64,000 nucleotides of DNA, from the NCBI RefSeq assembly GCF_001512295.1, contig NZ_LNUP01000002.1:1366263-1430262 (forward strand), given 5' to 3'. The notes below the pieces were generated by a model. That model saw only the letters and a program-made list of their open reading frames with translations, was not told the DNA's origin and made no database searches. Positions 55,407 through 64,000 of the stretch are shown here, piece by piece. A program made the position numbers and the translations under genes. Origin of the DNA: Pseudomonas sp. EpS/L25. Its GTDB lineage: Bacteria > Pseudomonadota > Gammaproteobacteria > Pseudomonadales > Pseudomonadaceae. Every line of letters begins with the position of its first letter. Position 1 is the first letter of the stretch.

Positions 55407-57299
55407 ATGAGCCGTCCGGAACACGAGCACGGAGGTAAAGCCCCTTCGGCACTGGGAATGATCGTTCTCGCGACCGGTGTGGTGTATGGCGACATCGGGA
55501 CCAGTCCTTTATACACCCTCAAGGAAGTCTTCTCGCCGCACTACGGCTTGCCGCTGAACCATGACAGCGTGCTCGGCATCCTGTCGCTGATCTTCTGGTC
55601 GCTGATCTGGGTCGTCACCCTCAAGTACATCACCTTCGTGATGCGCGCCGACAACCAGGGCGAGGGCGGCATCATGGCCCTCACCGCGCTGGCCCGCCGC
55701 GCCGCCCAGGGTTCGCCGCGCCTGGCCACCACCCTGGTCCTGCTCGGCCTGTTCGGCGCGGCGCTGTTCTACGGCGACAGCATGATCACCCCGGCGGTCT
55801 CGGTGCTCTCGGCGGTGGAGGGCCTGGAACTGGCCTTCGACGGTCTGGAAGCCTGGGTGGTACCCATCTCCTTGATCATCCTGGTGGGCATCTTCGCCAT
55901 CCAGAAGCGCGGCACCGCCACCATCGGCAAGTTCTTCGGACCGGTGATGGTGCTCTGGTTCACCTCGCTCGGTGCCCTCGGCGTCTATGGCATCGTCCAG
56001 CAGCCCGAGGTGCTCAAGGCCTTCAATCCCTACTGGGCGGTGGAATTCTTCGCGGCCAATCCGGTGAAGGGCTTCATCGTGCTCGGCGCAGCGGTACTGG
56101 CGCTGACCGGTGCCGAGGCGCTCTACGCCGACATGGGCCACTTCGGCCGCAAGCCCATCGCCCGCGCCTGGTTGCTGCTGGTACTGCCGGGGCTGGTGCT
56201 CAACTACTTCGGCCAGGGCGCCCTGCTGCTCGCCGACCCTGCCGCCGTGCGCAACCCCTTCTATCTGCTGGCGCCGGAATGGCTGCTGCTGCCGATGATC
56301 GGCCTGGCCACCCTGGCGACCGTCATCGCCTCCCAGGCGGTCATCACCGGGGCCTTCTCCATGACCCGCCAGGCCATCCAGCTGGGCTACATCCCGCGCA
56401 TGCAGATCCAGCACACTTCCAGCCAGGAACAGGGGCAGATCTATATCCCGTTGATGAACTGGGTGCTGATGCTGGGCGTGATCTTCCTGATCCTCACCTT
56501 CCAGTCTTCCGCCAATCTGGCCGAGGCCTACGGCGTGGCCGTGACCGGTACCATGCTGATCACCAGCTGCCTGGTGTCGGCGGTGATCCTGCTGCTGTGG
56601 AAGTGGCCGCGCTGGCTCATGGTGCCGCTGCTGATCGGCTTCCTGCTGGTGGACCTGCTGTACTTCTCCGCCAATGCGCCGAAGATCTTCTCCGGCGGCT
56701 CCTTCCCGGTGATCGCCGGCATCGTCATCTTCATCCTGCTGACCACCTGGAAGCGCGGGCGCAAGCTGGTCGTCGAGCGATTGGACGATGGTGCGCTGCC
56801 GCTGCCGATCTTCATCAGCAGCATCCGCGCCCAGCCGCCGTTCCGCGCCAAGGGCACCGCGGTGTTCCTCACCGCCCGGACCGACGTGGTGCCCCACGCC
56901 ATGCTGCACAACCTGCTGCACAACCAGGTGCTGCACGAGCAAGTGGTGCTGCTCACGGTACGCTACGAGGACCGGCCGCGGGTATCACGTGGGGAGCGCA
57001 TGGAGGTCGAGGATTTCGGCGATGGCTTCTTCCGGGTGGTGCTGCACTACGGCTTCATGGACGAGCCGGACATTCCCCTGGCGCTCAGCCATTGCCCGCA
57101 TGAAGGCCTGGACTTCACGCCGATGCGCACCACCTACTTCCTCAGCCGGGAAACGGTGATCGCCTCCAAGCGCCTGGGCATGGCACCCTGGCGGGAGAAT
57201 CTGTTCGTCTTCCTGATGAAGAACGCCAACGGCAACCTGAGATTCTTCAAGCTGCCGGTGAACCGGGTGATCGAGCTGGGTACCCAGGTCGAGATCTGA
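55407..57299 (+). CDS. kup: Low-affinity potassium uptake protein Kup
   Basis: A 630-residue K+/H+ symporter. The start carries the family signature [20 protein letters not shown]; about twelve membrane helices follow (for example [20 protein letters not shown] and [19 protein letters not shown]), then a cytoplasmic C-terminal domain of about 170 residues ([20 protein letters not shown]). CTAGGAG precedes the ATG. The 250-base gap to rimO shows nothing else I can name. Confidence 0.96.
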   Translation: MSRPEHEHGGKAPSALGMIVLATGVVYGDIGTSPLYTLKEVFSPHYGLPLNHDSVLGILSLIFWSLIWVVTLKYITFVMRADNQGEGGIMALTALARRAAQGSPRLATTLVLLGLFGAALFYGDSMITPAVSVLSAVEGLELAFDGLEAWVVPISLIILVGIFAIQKRGTATIGKFFGPVMVLWFTSLGALGVYGIVQQPEVLKAFNPYWAVEFFAANPVKGFIVLGAAVLALTGAEALYADMGHFGRKPIARAWLLLVLPGLVLNYFGQGALLLADPAAVRNPFYLLAPEWLLLPMIGLATLATVIASQAVITGAFSMTRQAIQLGYIPRMQIQHTSSQEQGQIYIPLMNWVLMLGVIFLILTFQSSANLAEAYGVAVTGTMLITSCLVSAVILLLWKWPRWLMVPLLIGFLLVDLLYFSANAPKIFSGGSFPVIAGIVIFILLTTWKRGRKLVVERLDDGALPLPIFISSIRAQPPFRAKGTAVFLTARTDVVPHAMLHNLLHNQVLHEQVVLLTVRYEDRPRVSRGERMEVEDFGDGFFRVVLHYGFMDEPDIPLALSHCPHEGLDFTPMRTTYFLSRETVIASKRLGMAPWRENLFVFLMKNANGNLRFFKLPVNRVIELGTQVEI

Positions 57300-57396
57300 T
57301 GGGGCGTGTCATGCAAAAAATCCCGAGGGAGTAATGCCAGTCAGTTAAGCCTTGATCGCAGTCCACACTGCACTTCCAACTGCCCTGATGACCACA

Positions 57397-57438
57397 AAAA
57401 ACGCCGTGCTCTCTTCGCGAGACGCGGCGTTTTTTCTC
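57397..57438 (+). terminator. Rho-independent terminator after kup
   Basis: AAAAAACGCCG and CGGCGTTTTTT form an 11-pair stem flanked by A- and T-runs, so it works in both directions. Confidence 0.85.
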
Positions 57439-57452
57439 TACCGCTCAAGCCT

Positions 57453-57533
57453 TATCGCGGCCATGGCGGTCCGCCGATGCGGCCGCTCCTACAGCGGCTG
57501 GATATCCTGTAGGAGCGGCCCATGGCCGCGATA
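57453..57533. repeat. Inverted pair of Pseudomonas REP elements
   Basis: TATCGCGGCCATGG...CCGCTCCTACAG faces CTGTAGGAGCGGCCCATGG...CGATA across a short spacer. Half copies of the same element occur at 2552-2580 and 2786-2810. More REP-like pieces continue to about 57620. No gene lies in 57300-57712. Confidence 0.8.
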
Positions 57534-57712
57534 GAGTGCGATGAAGACAGTGACGTCTACGGTATAAATCGGTGCCTGTAGGCGCAGCCGCATCGGCGGA
57601 TCGCGATGGCTGCTACAGGCTTCACCCTTGCACAAGGTCACCCATGCCTTTCCGACACACCGGGCGAAGGCGCAACTGATCGGCATGGCTTGCGCGGAAG
57701 GCTTTTCCAGGT

Positions 57713-58018
57713 CTAGTTGAAGGCCGGTGGGGGCAGGGCGTCGGGATCGGTGATGAAGGGCATCTGCCAGCTGTCCAGGATCTGACCACGGCTTTCCAGC
57801 TCGGCGCGCACCGTGCCGATGTAGCCCGCCAGGCGCAGGGGATCGCGGTAATCGGCTTCGCTCAGCTGTTCTTCGGTGTAGAGCGTCTTGCCCTTGGCAT
57901 CGACCACCCCCAGGGCGAGATCGTGGCCGTCCGCACCGGAAGACACCACGCAGCCCAGGGGTTGAAAGGCGTCTACCAGGATCTTGCTGGCGGCATCGGC
58001 GGAAAGCGGTGTGGTCAT
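57713..58018 (-). CDS. Small conserved cytoplasmic protein of unknown function
   Basis: A 101-residue protein starting MTTPLSADAASKILVDAFQP, with VVSSGADGHDLALGVVDAKG and VRAELESRGQILDSW later. It has no membrane segment or recognised catalytic motif. Base composition is genome-typical and the start has a GGAG-type site (GGAGACCCGCC). It looks like a genuine genus-level conserved gene; function unknown. Confidence 0.65.
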   Translation of the reverse strand: MTTPLSADAASKILVDAFQPLGCVVSSGADGHDLALGVVDAKGKTLYTEEQLSEADYRDPLRLAGYIGTVRAELESRGQILDSWQMPFITDPDALPPPAFN

Positions 58019-58092
58019 GGCGGGTCTCCGTGGCTATTGCAGCCATAGACCGCCAGGGACCGCCTGGTTGTTCCAGCCGTTCGTCCGGGCTC

Positions 58093-58295
58093 TCAAGCCA
58101 GTCCAAAGTCTGCTGCGCGTCGGCCAAGCGGCGTTGAAGATGGCCTGGAAGGCCAGCCCCACCTAGGCGGCCCCGTCGCAATGCTCATTTACCAATCGTA
58201 AACTCGCCCGCGAGCCCGGTCCTCTTTCTCAGCTATCTTCGCGGGGCCGCCTAGGCCTTGCTTGTCTCTAGCTCGCTAGCCTTCGAACAGGCTTT
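58093..58295. repeat. Dispersed hairpin repeat, copy 4 (long variant)
   Basis: GCTGCGCGTCGGCCAAGCGG, then CGTTGAAGATGGCCTGGAAG, an added arm (GGCGGCCCCG matched by CGGGGCCGCC), the core AATGCTCATTTACCAATCGT AAACTCG, and CTTGCTTGTCTCTAGCTCGC. The inserted complementary arms keep the long hairpin intact, which argues that the RNA or DNA fold is what is being conserved. Confidence 0.75.
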
Positions 58296-58313
58296 AGGCC
58301 CGGACGCTGCACG

Positions 58314-59588
58314 CTATTGCGGCGTACGGGCCTCGATGGCCTTGACCATGAAGTCGGCCAGGTTGTCGTAGTTCTCGTCGAAGTGGTGGCCACCCGGACG
58401 CTCAAGCTTCTCACCCGCCATGCCGGACTCGGTGCAGCCGCTCTCGTCCTTTTCTTCGGCGCCATAGACGCAGTAAAGCTTCGCAGCGGGAATGAGCTTG
58501 GCCTCGGGCAGGGTGTCAGCCTCGTCGCCCGGTTTGCCGAGCCAGCCTTCCACGGCGATCTCGAAGTTGCTCTTGCGGCTGTAGGCCAGTAGCAGCAGGG
58601 TCGAGATCTGGTCCTGGTCAGCCTTCGGCAGGCGGTTGTAGACCGCCGGCAGGATGTCGGCACCGAAGGAGTAGCCAGCCAGCACGAAGTGCTTGGCACC
58701 CCATTTCTCGCGATATTGCTGCATCAGGTTTGCCAGGTCCGCGGCGACCTGTTCCGGGCTCTTGTGCTGCCAGAAGTAGCGCAGGGCATCGACGCCCACC
58801 ACCGGGTAGCCGGCCTCGTTCATGGCCTGGGCCGAGAGGCGGTCGATGTCGCGCCAGCCGCCGTCACCCGAGTAGAAGATGGTGACGATGTCCGGGTGAC
58901 CGGGCTTGACGTCCGGATCGGCCGGCATCTCGATGGTCGGGATGTCATTGTGCTGGCCCAGCAGGCGCGTCTTCAACTGCTCGCGCAGCACCACCGGCAG
59001 GGCGGTGCCGTAGTCGGCGATGGTGAGGTCGGCATTGCTCTGCTGGCGCACGAAGATCGCCGATTCATCGGTGGGATGGTCGTTCCAGGCGATATGCCAC
59101 TGGCCCGCGGCAGCCTTGGGCGGCAGGGCGTCCGGGCAATCCAGGGTATCCAGGTTGAAGCCGACGCTGAGGGCGGCGGCCTTGGCGTCGCTCTGGGTCG
59201 CCAGCCAGCGCCAGGCGCGGGCCGCACCGGGGCCGATGCCCCCGACGAAGGTGGGGGCGCCGCTGAGCTCCTTGGCCGCACTGGCGAAATCGTCGGCCTG
59301 GGCCTGGCAGCTGTTGAGCACCTTGATCTCGTACTGAACGATCTCGGCACCGGTGTTGGTGGCGAGGCTCAGCAGATCGGCGTCCGCCAGCTGCAGCTCG
59401 GGCGGGGTGGCCAGGACCACCCGGGCATGGGGCTCGCCCTTGGGCGCCGCCATGGTCAGCAGGCGGCCGTCCGGCTGCGCCTCTACCTTGACCACCGGCG
59501 CCGACGGCCAGCGATGGAACCACCACCAGCCGAGGCCCACGGCGATCAGCAGGACGACGAGCAGTACCGCGAGTACGCGTTTCAGCAT
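58314..59588 (-). CDS. Aminoacyl-phosphatidylglycerol hydrolase (AcvB/VirJ family)
   Basis: A 424-residue protein with one N-terminal membrane helix (MLKRVLAVLLVVLLIAVGLGW) and a periplasmic body. The C-terminal VirJ-like hydrolase domain has FYSGDGGWRDID and LAGYSFGADILPAVYN, the latter a GxSxG nucleophile elbow, and a final histidine in GGHHFDEN. Homologues (Pseudomonas PA0919 type, Agrobacterium AcvB) remove the amino acid from aminoacyl-phosphatidylglycerol. It follows the synthase gene by 7 bases, so maker and remover of the lipid are co-expressed. Confidence 0.87.
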   Translation of the reverse strand: MLKRVLAVLLVVLLIAVGLGWWWFHRWPSAPVVKVEAQPDGRLLTMAAPKGEPHARVVLATPPELQLADADLLSLATNTGAEIVQYEIKVLNSCQAQADDFASAAKELSGAPTFVGGIGPGAARAWRWLATQSDAKAAALSVGFNLDTLDCPDALPPKAAAGQWHIAWNDHPTDESAIFVRQQSNADLTIADYGTALPVVLREQLKTRLLGQHNDIPTIEMPADPDVKPGHPDIVTIFYSGDGGWRDIDRLSAQAMNEAGYPVVGVDALRYFWQHKSPEQVAADLANLMQQYREKWGAKHFVLAGYSFGADILPAVYNRLPKADQDQISTLLLLAYSRKSNFEIAVEGWLGKPGDEADTLPEAKLIPAAKLYCVYGAEEKDESGCTESGMAGEKLERPGGHHFDENYDNLADFMVKAIEARTPQ

Positions 59589-59595
59589 AGGGATC

Positions 59596-62253
59596 TCAAC
59601 GTTTGACGAGGCCGGTATAACCCCCGGCGATAAGGGCTGCAGTGTCGGCGAAGGCGACCAGCGGGTCCAGTCCTGCCGGCACGGCCATGTAGCGCGGCTC
59701 CCACTCCGGATCGAACTTGTCCTTGAAGCGCCGCAGTCCCTGGAAGTTGTAGAACTGTTCGCCGCGTCTGAACACCATGGCACCCAGCCGTTGGGTGATG
59801 GGCGCGCCGCGCCGCGGGTGCAGGCCGGCCAGCGGTACCATGCCAAGGGAGAAGCGTGCGTAACCCGCCGCCTTGAAGTGCAGGATCAGCCCGAGCATGA
59901 GGAATTCCATGGTCTGCTTGGGGGCATCCGCGGTGACCCGCATGAGGTCGATGCTGGCGAGATCGGTACGCTCGGTCTCCAGCAGGTTGGCGAAGGCCAC
60001 CGCCCGGTCCTGGAAGCGCACCACGGCGATACGGAAGTGGCGCAGGTAGTCCGGATCGAAGCGGCCGAGGGAAAAGCCCTTCTCGCGCACCTGCTTGCTT
60101 TCCAGCCAGACGTCGGAGATGGCCTTGAGTTCGTCGAGGGGCGCTTCGCCCGGCGCATGGAACTCGATGGAAAGGCCGTCGCGCTGGCCGCGATTCCAGG
60201 TGTATCTCAGGTCCTTCTTGCCCTTGCTGTCGAGGTCGAAGGCATGCAGGTCGACCCGCGCCTCTTCCCCGAGCTTGAGCGCGGTGAGACCGATGTCCAT
60301 ATAGAACGGCAGGTTCTCGGCACGGACCTGGTAGAACACCGGCCGGGCATGGTGCAGGTCGCAGAGGTCGCGGAATTTCCAGATCAGCTCGGCGCGTGGC
60401 TGGGAGCGACCGATCGGATCGAAGAGGGCGATCAGGCTGCGGCCGCGACGACCGTACATCAGGAAGGCCGCATCGCTCTCGTGGAAGAGCAGGGCCTTGT
60501 CGCCGGTCATCACCAGGCCGCCATCCGGCTGGCTGGACTTGCGGACAATGTCGAAGGCGCGCTGCAGGTCTTCGCTGGTGGGCGCTTCGATGGCTGGCGG
60601 GGCGGCCCGCAGCAGCCAACCCAGGGCGATGATCAGCAGCAGCACCGAGCTGCCCAGGGCGGCGCGCAGGCCGCGGGGCGCATCGGCGTCCAGGGCGAAC
60701 TGCCACCAGAGGCGTGTCTCGTAGGGGACGTCCTGGTAGGCGAACAGCAGCAACCAGACCGAGGCCGCCACCACGCAGATGCTGGCGGTGACGTACAGCG
60801 GCGAGAAGGGCTGCTCCATCAGGCGGCTGCGCCGATAGAAGGACTTGCGGAAGATGGCCAGCAGGGCGGCCGTCATCGCCAGGATCGAGGCTTCCTCCCA
60901 GTCGAAACCTTTCAACAGGGACAGCAGGGAGCCGAGCAACAACAGGATCAGGGTCACCGCCCAAGCCGCGGACAGGCGCCGGCGCAATCCCTGCGCCAGC
61001 AATAGACAGACGACGCCGATCAGGCTCGCGCCCAGGTGGGAGGCATCGATCAACCGCTGGGGAAGCAGGAAGTCCATGCCTTCCAGGCGGGTATCTATTT
61101 CAGGGGTGACCCCAGAAAAAAGCAGGACCACCCCAGAGAGAAAAACCAGGATGGCCAGGATGGGCGCGGCGAGGCCCGAGGCCACACGCACTGCCGGACT
61201 GTTCGACAGCAGACGCCGGCCCTCGCTGAACAGCAGCACCAGGCAGGCGATCACGAAGGGCAGCAGAACGTAGAACAGCCGATATACCACCAGCGCCGCG
61301 GCCAGCTGGGCCGCGCCCAGTTCGTTGGCGAAGGCCGCCAGTAGCACGGCTTCGAAGACGCCGACGCCGCCCGGCACGTGGCTGAGCACACCGGCGGCCA
61401 GAGCCAGCAGGTAGACCAGCAGGAAGGCGCCGAAGGGCGGCGCCGTCGGCAACAGCAGATAGAGCACCATCGAAGCGGCGACGACGTCGAGGATGGTGAT
61501 GGCCAGCTGCAGGGCCGATAGCCGCAGCGTTGGCAGGCGCAGTGCGCGCTTGCCGATGCGGAAGTGCAGGGCATGGGCGCAGGGCTGTTCCGGTGCGCGC
61601 CAGCGGCGCAGGGCCAGGATACCCACGGCGTAGCCCGCCAGGATCAGCCCGGCCACGGTGACGATCACCGCTTCGGGAACGCGCAACGCCTGGGTGGAGG
61701 CGTCCAAGTTGGTGAGGGCAGCGATGGCGGCCAGGGGCGGCAGCGCGGTGCCCAGCGCCAGGCTGGAGAAGACCGTCATCTGCGCCACTTCCAGGGCACT
61801 CAGGCCCTTGCGCGCATAGAGGCGATAACGCACCGAGCCGCCAGACAGCATGGACAGGCCGACCGCGTTGCCGATGGCGAAGGCCGTGAAGCCACCGAGG
61901 GTCCAGGTCTTGGCCGGCAACTCGACGTCGGCGAAGCGCATGGCCGACCACTCGTAGCCCAGCAGGATGGTGAAGCCGGCGGCCGCGGCGACCAGCGCAC
62001 CGATCAGCGCCGAATGCGGGATATCGCGCAGCGCATCGTGCAGTGCCTCGCCATCGATGCTGCTCAGCAGGTGCCAGCAGACCACCAGTGCCAAGGCGAA
62101 GAGCACCAGGGTGACCCCCAGTTCGATGGGTTGCCGATAGGCAGTCAGCTTCTCCAGAAGGCGCCAGGGCAGGGCGGGAGGCGGCGAAACAGGATGCTCC
62201 GAAGGGGATGCCGGCTTCGAGGAGACCTCTTTGGCTGGATCAGGTGCAGTCAT
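59596..62253 (-). CDS. mprF: Aminoacyl-phosphatidylglycerol synthase/flippase
   Basis: An 885-residue membrane enzyme that transfers an amino acid from tRNA to phosphatidylglycerol and flips it to the outer leaflet. Over a dozen membrane helices occupy residues about 40-560 (flippase part, with VPGGVGVFEAVLLAAFANEL as signature). The C-terminal synthase domain is a tandem GNAT-like fold (SSQPDGGLVMTGDKALLFHE, FSLGRFDPDYLRHFRIAVVR, NFQGLRRFKDKFDPEWEPRY). In Pseudomonas the donor is alanyl-tRNA; lysine cannot be excluded here. The product reduces negative surface charge and gives resistance to cationic peptides and acid. First gene of a two-gene unit. Confidence 0.93.
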   Translation of the reverse strand: MTAPDPAKEVSSKPASPSEHPVSPPPALPWRLLEKLTAYRQPIELGVTLVLFALALVVCWHLLSSIDGEALHDALRDIPHSALIGALVAAAAGFTILLGYEWSAMRFADVELPAKTWTLGGFTAFAIGNAVGLSMLSGGSVRYRLYARKGLSALEVAQMTVFSSLALGTALPPLAAIAALTNLDASTQALRVPEAVIVTVAGLILAGYAVGILALRRWRAPEQPCAHALHFRIGKRALRLPTLRLSALQLAITILDVVAASMVLYLLLPTAPPFGAFLLVYLLALAAGVLSHVPGGVGVFEAVLLAAFANELGAAQLAAALVVYRLFYVLLPFVIACLVLLFSEGRRLLSNSPAVRVASGLAAPILAILVFLSGVVLLFSGVTPEIDTRLEGMDFLLPQRLIDASHLGASLIGVVCLLLAQGLRRRLSAAWAVTLILLLLGSLLSLLKGFDWEEASILAMTAALLAIFRKSFYRRSRLMEQPFSPLYVTASICVVAASVWLLLFAYQDVPYETRLWWQFALDADAPRGLRAALGSSVLLLIIALGWLLRAAPPAIEAPTSEDLQRAFDIVRKSSQPDGGLVMTGDKALLFHESDAAFLMYGRRGRSLIALFDPIGRSQPRAELIWKFRDLCDLHHARPVFYQVRAENLPFYMDIGLTALKLGEEARVDLHAFDLDSKGKKDLRYTWNRGQRDGLSIEFHAPGEAPLDELKAISDVWLESKQVREKGFSLGRFDPDYLRHFRIAVVRFQDRAVAFANLLETERTDLASIDLMRVTADAPKQTMEFLMLGLILHFKAAGYARFSLGMVPLAGLHPRRGAPITQRLGAMVFRRGEQFYNFQGLRRFKDKFDPEWEPRYMAVPAGLDPLVAFADTAALIAGGYTGLVKR

Positions 62254-62409
62254 GCAAACTCCTCTGAACGGGAAACGCGCGTCAGATTACTGGTCGCGTG
62301 CGGTTTGCCAAGCCTTGTACAGGTAAAAAAGCTCTGTTCCAATCTTTGTAGCCGTTCCGGCTGCAGAGTTCGCACCGGCGGGTTCTGACAGCGGGGTCAA
62401 ATTCCGCGC

Positions 62410-62440
62410 AAAAAAAAACCACTCAAGAGAGTGGTTTTTT
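62410..62440 (-). terminator. Terminator after tRNA-fMet
   Basis: Minus strand: AAAAAACCACT/AGTGGTTTTTT stem with a CTCTTG-type loop followed by a long T-run (plus-strand A-run 62410-62418). It lies six bases past the tRNA 3' end. Confidence 0.9.
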
Positions 62441-62446
62441 CGGAAT

Positions 62447-62523
<77 letters not shown>

Positions 62524-62613
62524 TCCGATGGGGCCCAGTATAGGGCCGAAAACTAAATCGTCAAGAAAAATTTAATATTCATCAAGGAGTTATTTGGCGG
62601 GGATGGGGCAAGG

Positions 62614-62760
62614 TCACTTGTCGCCGTCGCTTTTCTGCATCTGGACCGAGGCCTTTTCACCACTGGAGCGGTTCTGCTGGTCCGACTGGTCACGGTCGAA
62701 GCAGCCGCCGAGCGCCAGGGCGATGAGCAGGGTGGAACTGAGGAACAGAGGGCGTTTCAT
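62614..62760 (-). CDS. Tiny lipoprotein (48 aa)
   Basis: A 48-residue lipoprotein: MKRPLFLSSTLLIALALGGC gives a lipobox with cysteine 20, and the mature 28 residues are polar and charged (FDRDQSDQQNRSSGEKAS). AGGAG lies 7 bases before the ATG. Function unknown; small lipoproteins of this sort are common in pseudomonads. Confidence 0.7.
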   Translation of the reverse strand: MKRPLFLSSTLLIALALGGCFDRDQSDQQNRSSGEKASVQMQKSDGDK

Positions 62761-62934
62761 GAGAGGTCTCCTAGTTGTACGTCCTCAGTCGACCGGGCGG
62801 GAAGGGAAAGAGTCCGGAAAACCGATGAGAGTCCACCTGCACGCCAAGTGAGAAGGTGATAACAAAACGCCACGCGACGCTTAGGGCGAATAATGGCCAT
62901 CTGCTATCTTGTAGCCTGTGGCACGGAGAACCCT

Positions 62935-63252
62935 ATGACGCCTTCCCAGGAATCGAGCTGTCTGGATCAGCGCATCATGCGTGTGATGGAGCAGGACGTG
63001 GCGACCCTCGTCGCGCACCTGTGCAACCTTTCCCTGGCCCTGACGGGCAGCAGTGCCAAAGGTGCGGGCGCCATGGCACTTCAGGTCGTGCAGAAAGTCG
63101 AATTGCTCGTCGATGACATGAAGACGCTCAGCGCCGCGGCGCAGGAGCTGCTGGATATGACCTCCCGCCCCGTGCGACCGGACCATCCGGATGAGCGCAT
63201 CGCCGCCGGCAACGACGAGGATGCGCCCTTCGACGATGGGCAGCGCGACTAA
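62935..63252 (+). CDS. Hypothetical helical protein (105 aa)
   Basis: A 105-residue soluble protein starting MTPSQESSCLDQRIMRVMEQ, mainly helical up to about residue 75 (GAMALQVVQKVELLVDDMKT), then an acidic, disordered tail (AAGNDEDAPFDDGQ). The ATG at 62935 is preferred; an in-frame one at 62893 would add 14 residues without a ribosome site. Not recognised. It precedes another small unknown gene by 33 bases. Confidence 0.6.
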   Translation: MTPSQESSCLDQRIMRVMEQDVATLVAHLCNLSLALTGSSAKGAGAMALQVVQKVELLVDDMKTLSAAAQELLDMTSRPVRPDHPDERIAAGNDEDAPFDDGQRD

Positions 63253-63285
63253 GCGGTTCGACCAGGACAGTCCGAAGGGGCCATC

Positions 63286-63519
63286 ATGAATCTCTTGCTG
63301 GAAACCTTGCTCGACCATCTCCGTAGCCTGGGCCGGATCGAGTTCCACGAGCGAAGCGAGCATTTCGCACGACTGATGATCATCACCCCGGATGGCGTCA
63401 TCGCCGAGCGCGACCTGTACTACGATCAATTGCACCACGCCCACGATCTCAAGGCTCTGGTGGACGAGCTGCGCGAAGAGGTGCTGCATCGCCAGCGGTT
63501 GCTGCAGGACGTCGGCTGA
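63286..63519 (+). CDS. Hypothetical small protein (77 aa)
   Basis: A 77-residue protein: MNLLLETLLDHLRSLGRIEF, then a strand pair (ARLMIITPDGVIAERDLYYD) and a charged helix (LKALVDELREEVLHRQRLLQ). GAAGGGG precedes the ATG. It looks like a small helix-strand domain; family unknown. It is 67 bases upstream of dinB but the LexA box lies in between, so dinB has its own promoter. Confidence 0.6.
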   Translation: MNLLLETLLDHLRSLGRIEFHERSEHFARLMIITPDGVIAERDLYYDQLHHAHDLKALVDELREEVLHRQRLLQDVG

Positions 63520-63565
63520 ATTCGCTTCGTCGTCCGCCGTGGACAAAATCCCCAGGCTTGGCTTA

Positions 63566-63581
63566 CTGTACGGATAATCAG
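63566..63581 (+). promoter_or_regulatory. LexA (SOS) box of dinB
   Basis: CTGTACGGATAATCAG fits the LexA consensus CTG-N10-CAG with an AT-rich centre. It lies 5 bases before the dinB ATG at 63587, so LexA binding would block transcription or early elongation. Confidence 0.7.
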
Positions 63582-63586
63582 CTGCC

Positions 63587-64000
63587 ATGCCCGGCCCGGC
63601 ATCTCTCACCATGGCTCCGGACAGTTTCTCCGCCCAGCTCACGCCCAGGCGTCAGCGCAAGATCGTCCATGTCGACTGTGACTGCTTCTATGCGTCCATC
63701 GAGATGCGCGATGACCCGCGCCTGGGCGGCAAGCCGCTGGCGGTCGGCGGCACGCCCGATCGACGTGGGGTGGTCGCCACCTGCAACTACGAGGCGCGGG
63801 CCTTCGGTGTGCGCTCCGCCATGTCTTCCCACCAGGCGCAGAAGCTGTGTCCCGACCTGATCTTCGTCAAGCCGCGCTTCGACGTCTACAAGGAGGTATC
63901 GCGGCAGATCCATGGCATCTTTCAGGACTACACCGAGCTGATCGAGCCGCTGTCGCTCGACGAGGCCTACCTGGACGTCACCCATTGCGAGCTGTTCAAC
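63587..64000 (+). CDS. dinB: DNA polymerase IV, 3' end outside window
   Basis: The visible 138 residues are the start of a Y-family translesion polymerase. The palm motif [20 protein letters not shown] (metal aspartate and the steric-gate phenylalanine/tyrosine pair), then the little fingers approach [20 protein letters not shown] and the second catalytic site [10 protein letters not shown]. It bypasses damaged bases with low fidelity under SOS control. A second ATG at 63611 is possible; the region before KIVHVDC is not conserved. Confidence 0.95.
   Translation, partial: MPGPASLTMAPDSFSAQLTPRRQRKIVHVDCDCFYASIEMRDDPRLGGKPLAVGGTPDRRGVVATCNYEARAFGVRSAMSSHQAQKLCPDLIFVKPRFDVYKEVSRQIHGIFQDYTELIEPLSLDEAYLDVTHCELFN

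Noticed and set aside
58316-58592. Plus-strand frame opposite the AcvB-like gene and nearby nested frames
   Set aside because: Shadows of the hydrolase gene, with no start signal or conserved motif.

Overview
The window is chromosomal DNA from a GC-rich gammaproteobacterium, almost certainly a Pseudomonas. The evidence is gene content and order: aroC - MFS transporter - mtnB-mtnD-mtnC - speE - rraB, lpxH-ppiB-glnS-cysS, nasA/nasS/nasT, kup, rimO, and an alanyl-phosphatidylglycerol synthase/hydrolase pair. Both Pseudomonas-style REP palindromes and high-GC codon use fit. I cannot fix the species from sequence alone; a P. oryzihabitans-like strain is only a guess. No phage, transposase, plasmid or CRISPR locus is visible.

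Layout. 1-1 kb: two GNAT acetyltransferases, the first cut by the window edge. 1-11.2 kb: a nitrate-centred block on the minus strand, with the transporter NasA behind a leader carrying an ANTAR-type hairpin and a terminator, a domain-poor chemoreceptor coupled to a NIT-like protein, a PAP2 phosphatase, and the sensor/antiterminator pair NasS-NasT; alaC and several unknown genes lie inside it. 11.4-15.8 kb: a penicillin-amidase-family lipoprotein with an unusual active site, an unknown membrane protein and an alpha/beta hydrolase. 15.9-22.3 kb: aroC, an MFS gene that looks frameshifted and is bracketed by two copies of a dispersed repeat, methionine-salvage genes mtnBDC, speE and rraB. 22.5-26.6 kb: the Anbu (ancestral proteasome) operon: ATP-grasp, alpha-E, transglutaminase, Anbu peptidase. 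27.1-37.5 kb: tRNA-Ser(GGA), an HDOD protein, lpxH, ppiB, glnS, cysS, a RhlE-type helicase, a PhoD-like phosphatase and a flavoprotein.

37.5-42.6 kb is the accessory part: a roughly 1 kb AT-richer stretch holding the remains of a decayed minus-strand gene, then a 1242-residue autotransporter made of alternating Ig-like modules. 42.6-48 kb: a minus-strand operon in which a LOV blue-light histidine kinase is coupled to ExoD, a histone-deacetylase-like enzyme and a NYN-domain nuclease; a zinc alcohol dehydrogenase lies beyond it. 48.1-51 kb: tesB, then a double-domain KaiC-like ATPase with a single-domain response regulator. 51-57.3 kb: CsbD protein, lipoprotein, a small secreted peptide, CadR-like regulator, rimO, kup. 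57.7-62.3 kb: a small unknown protein, another dispersed repeat, and the aminoacyl-PG hydrolase/synthase pair. 62.4-64 kb: initiator tRNA-Met, a tiny lipoprotein, two unknown small genes and the 5' part of dinB under a LexA box.

The most interesting items are the possible cytoplasmic nitrate chemoreceptor pair, the decayed gene at 37.8-38.6 kb, the LOV-ExoD operon beside the KaiC-like/receiver pair, the diverged amidase-family lipoprotein, and the dispersed hairpin repeat around the MFS gene.
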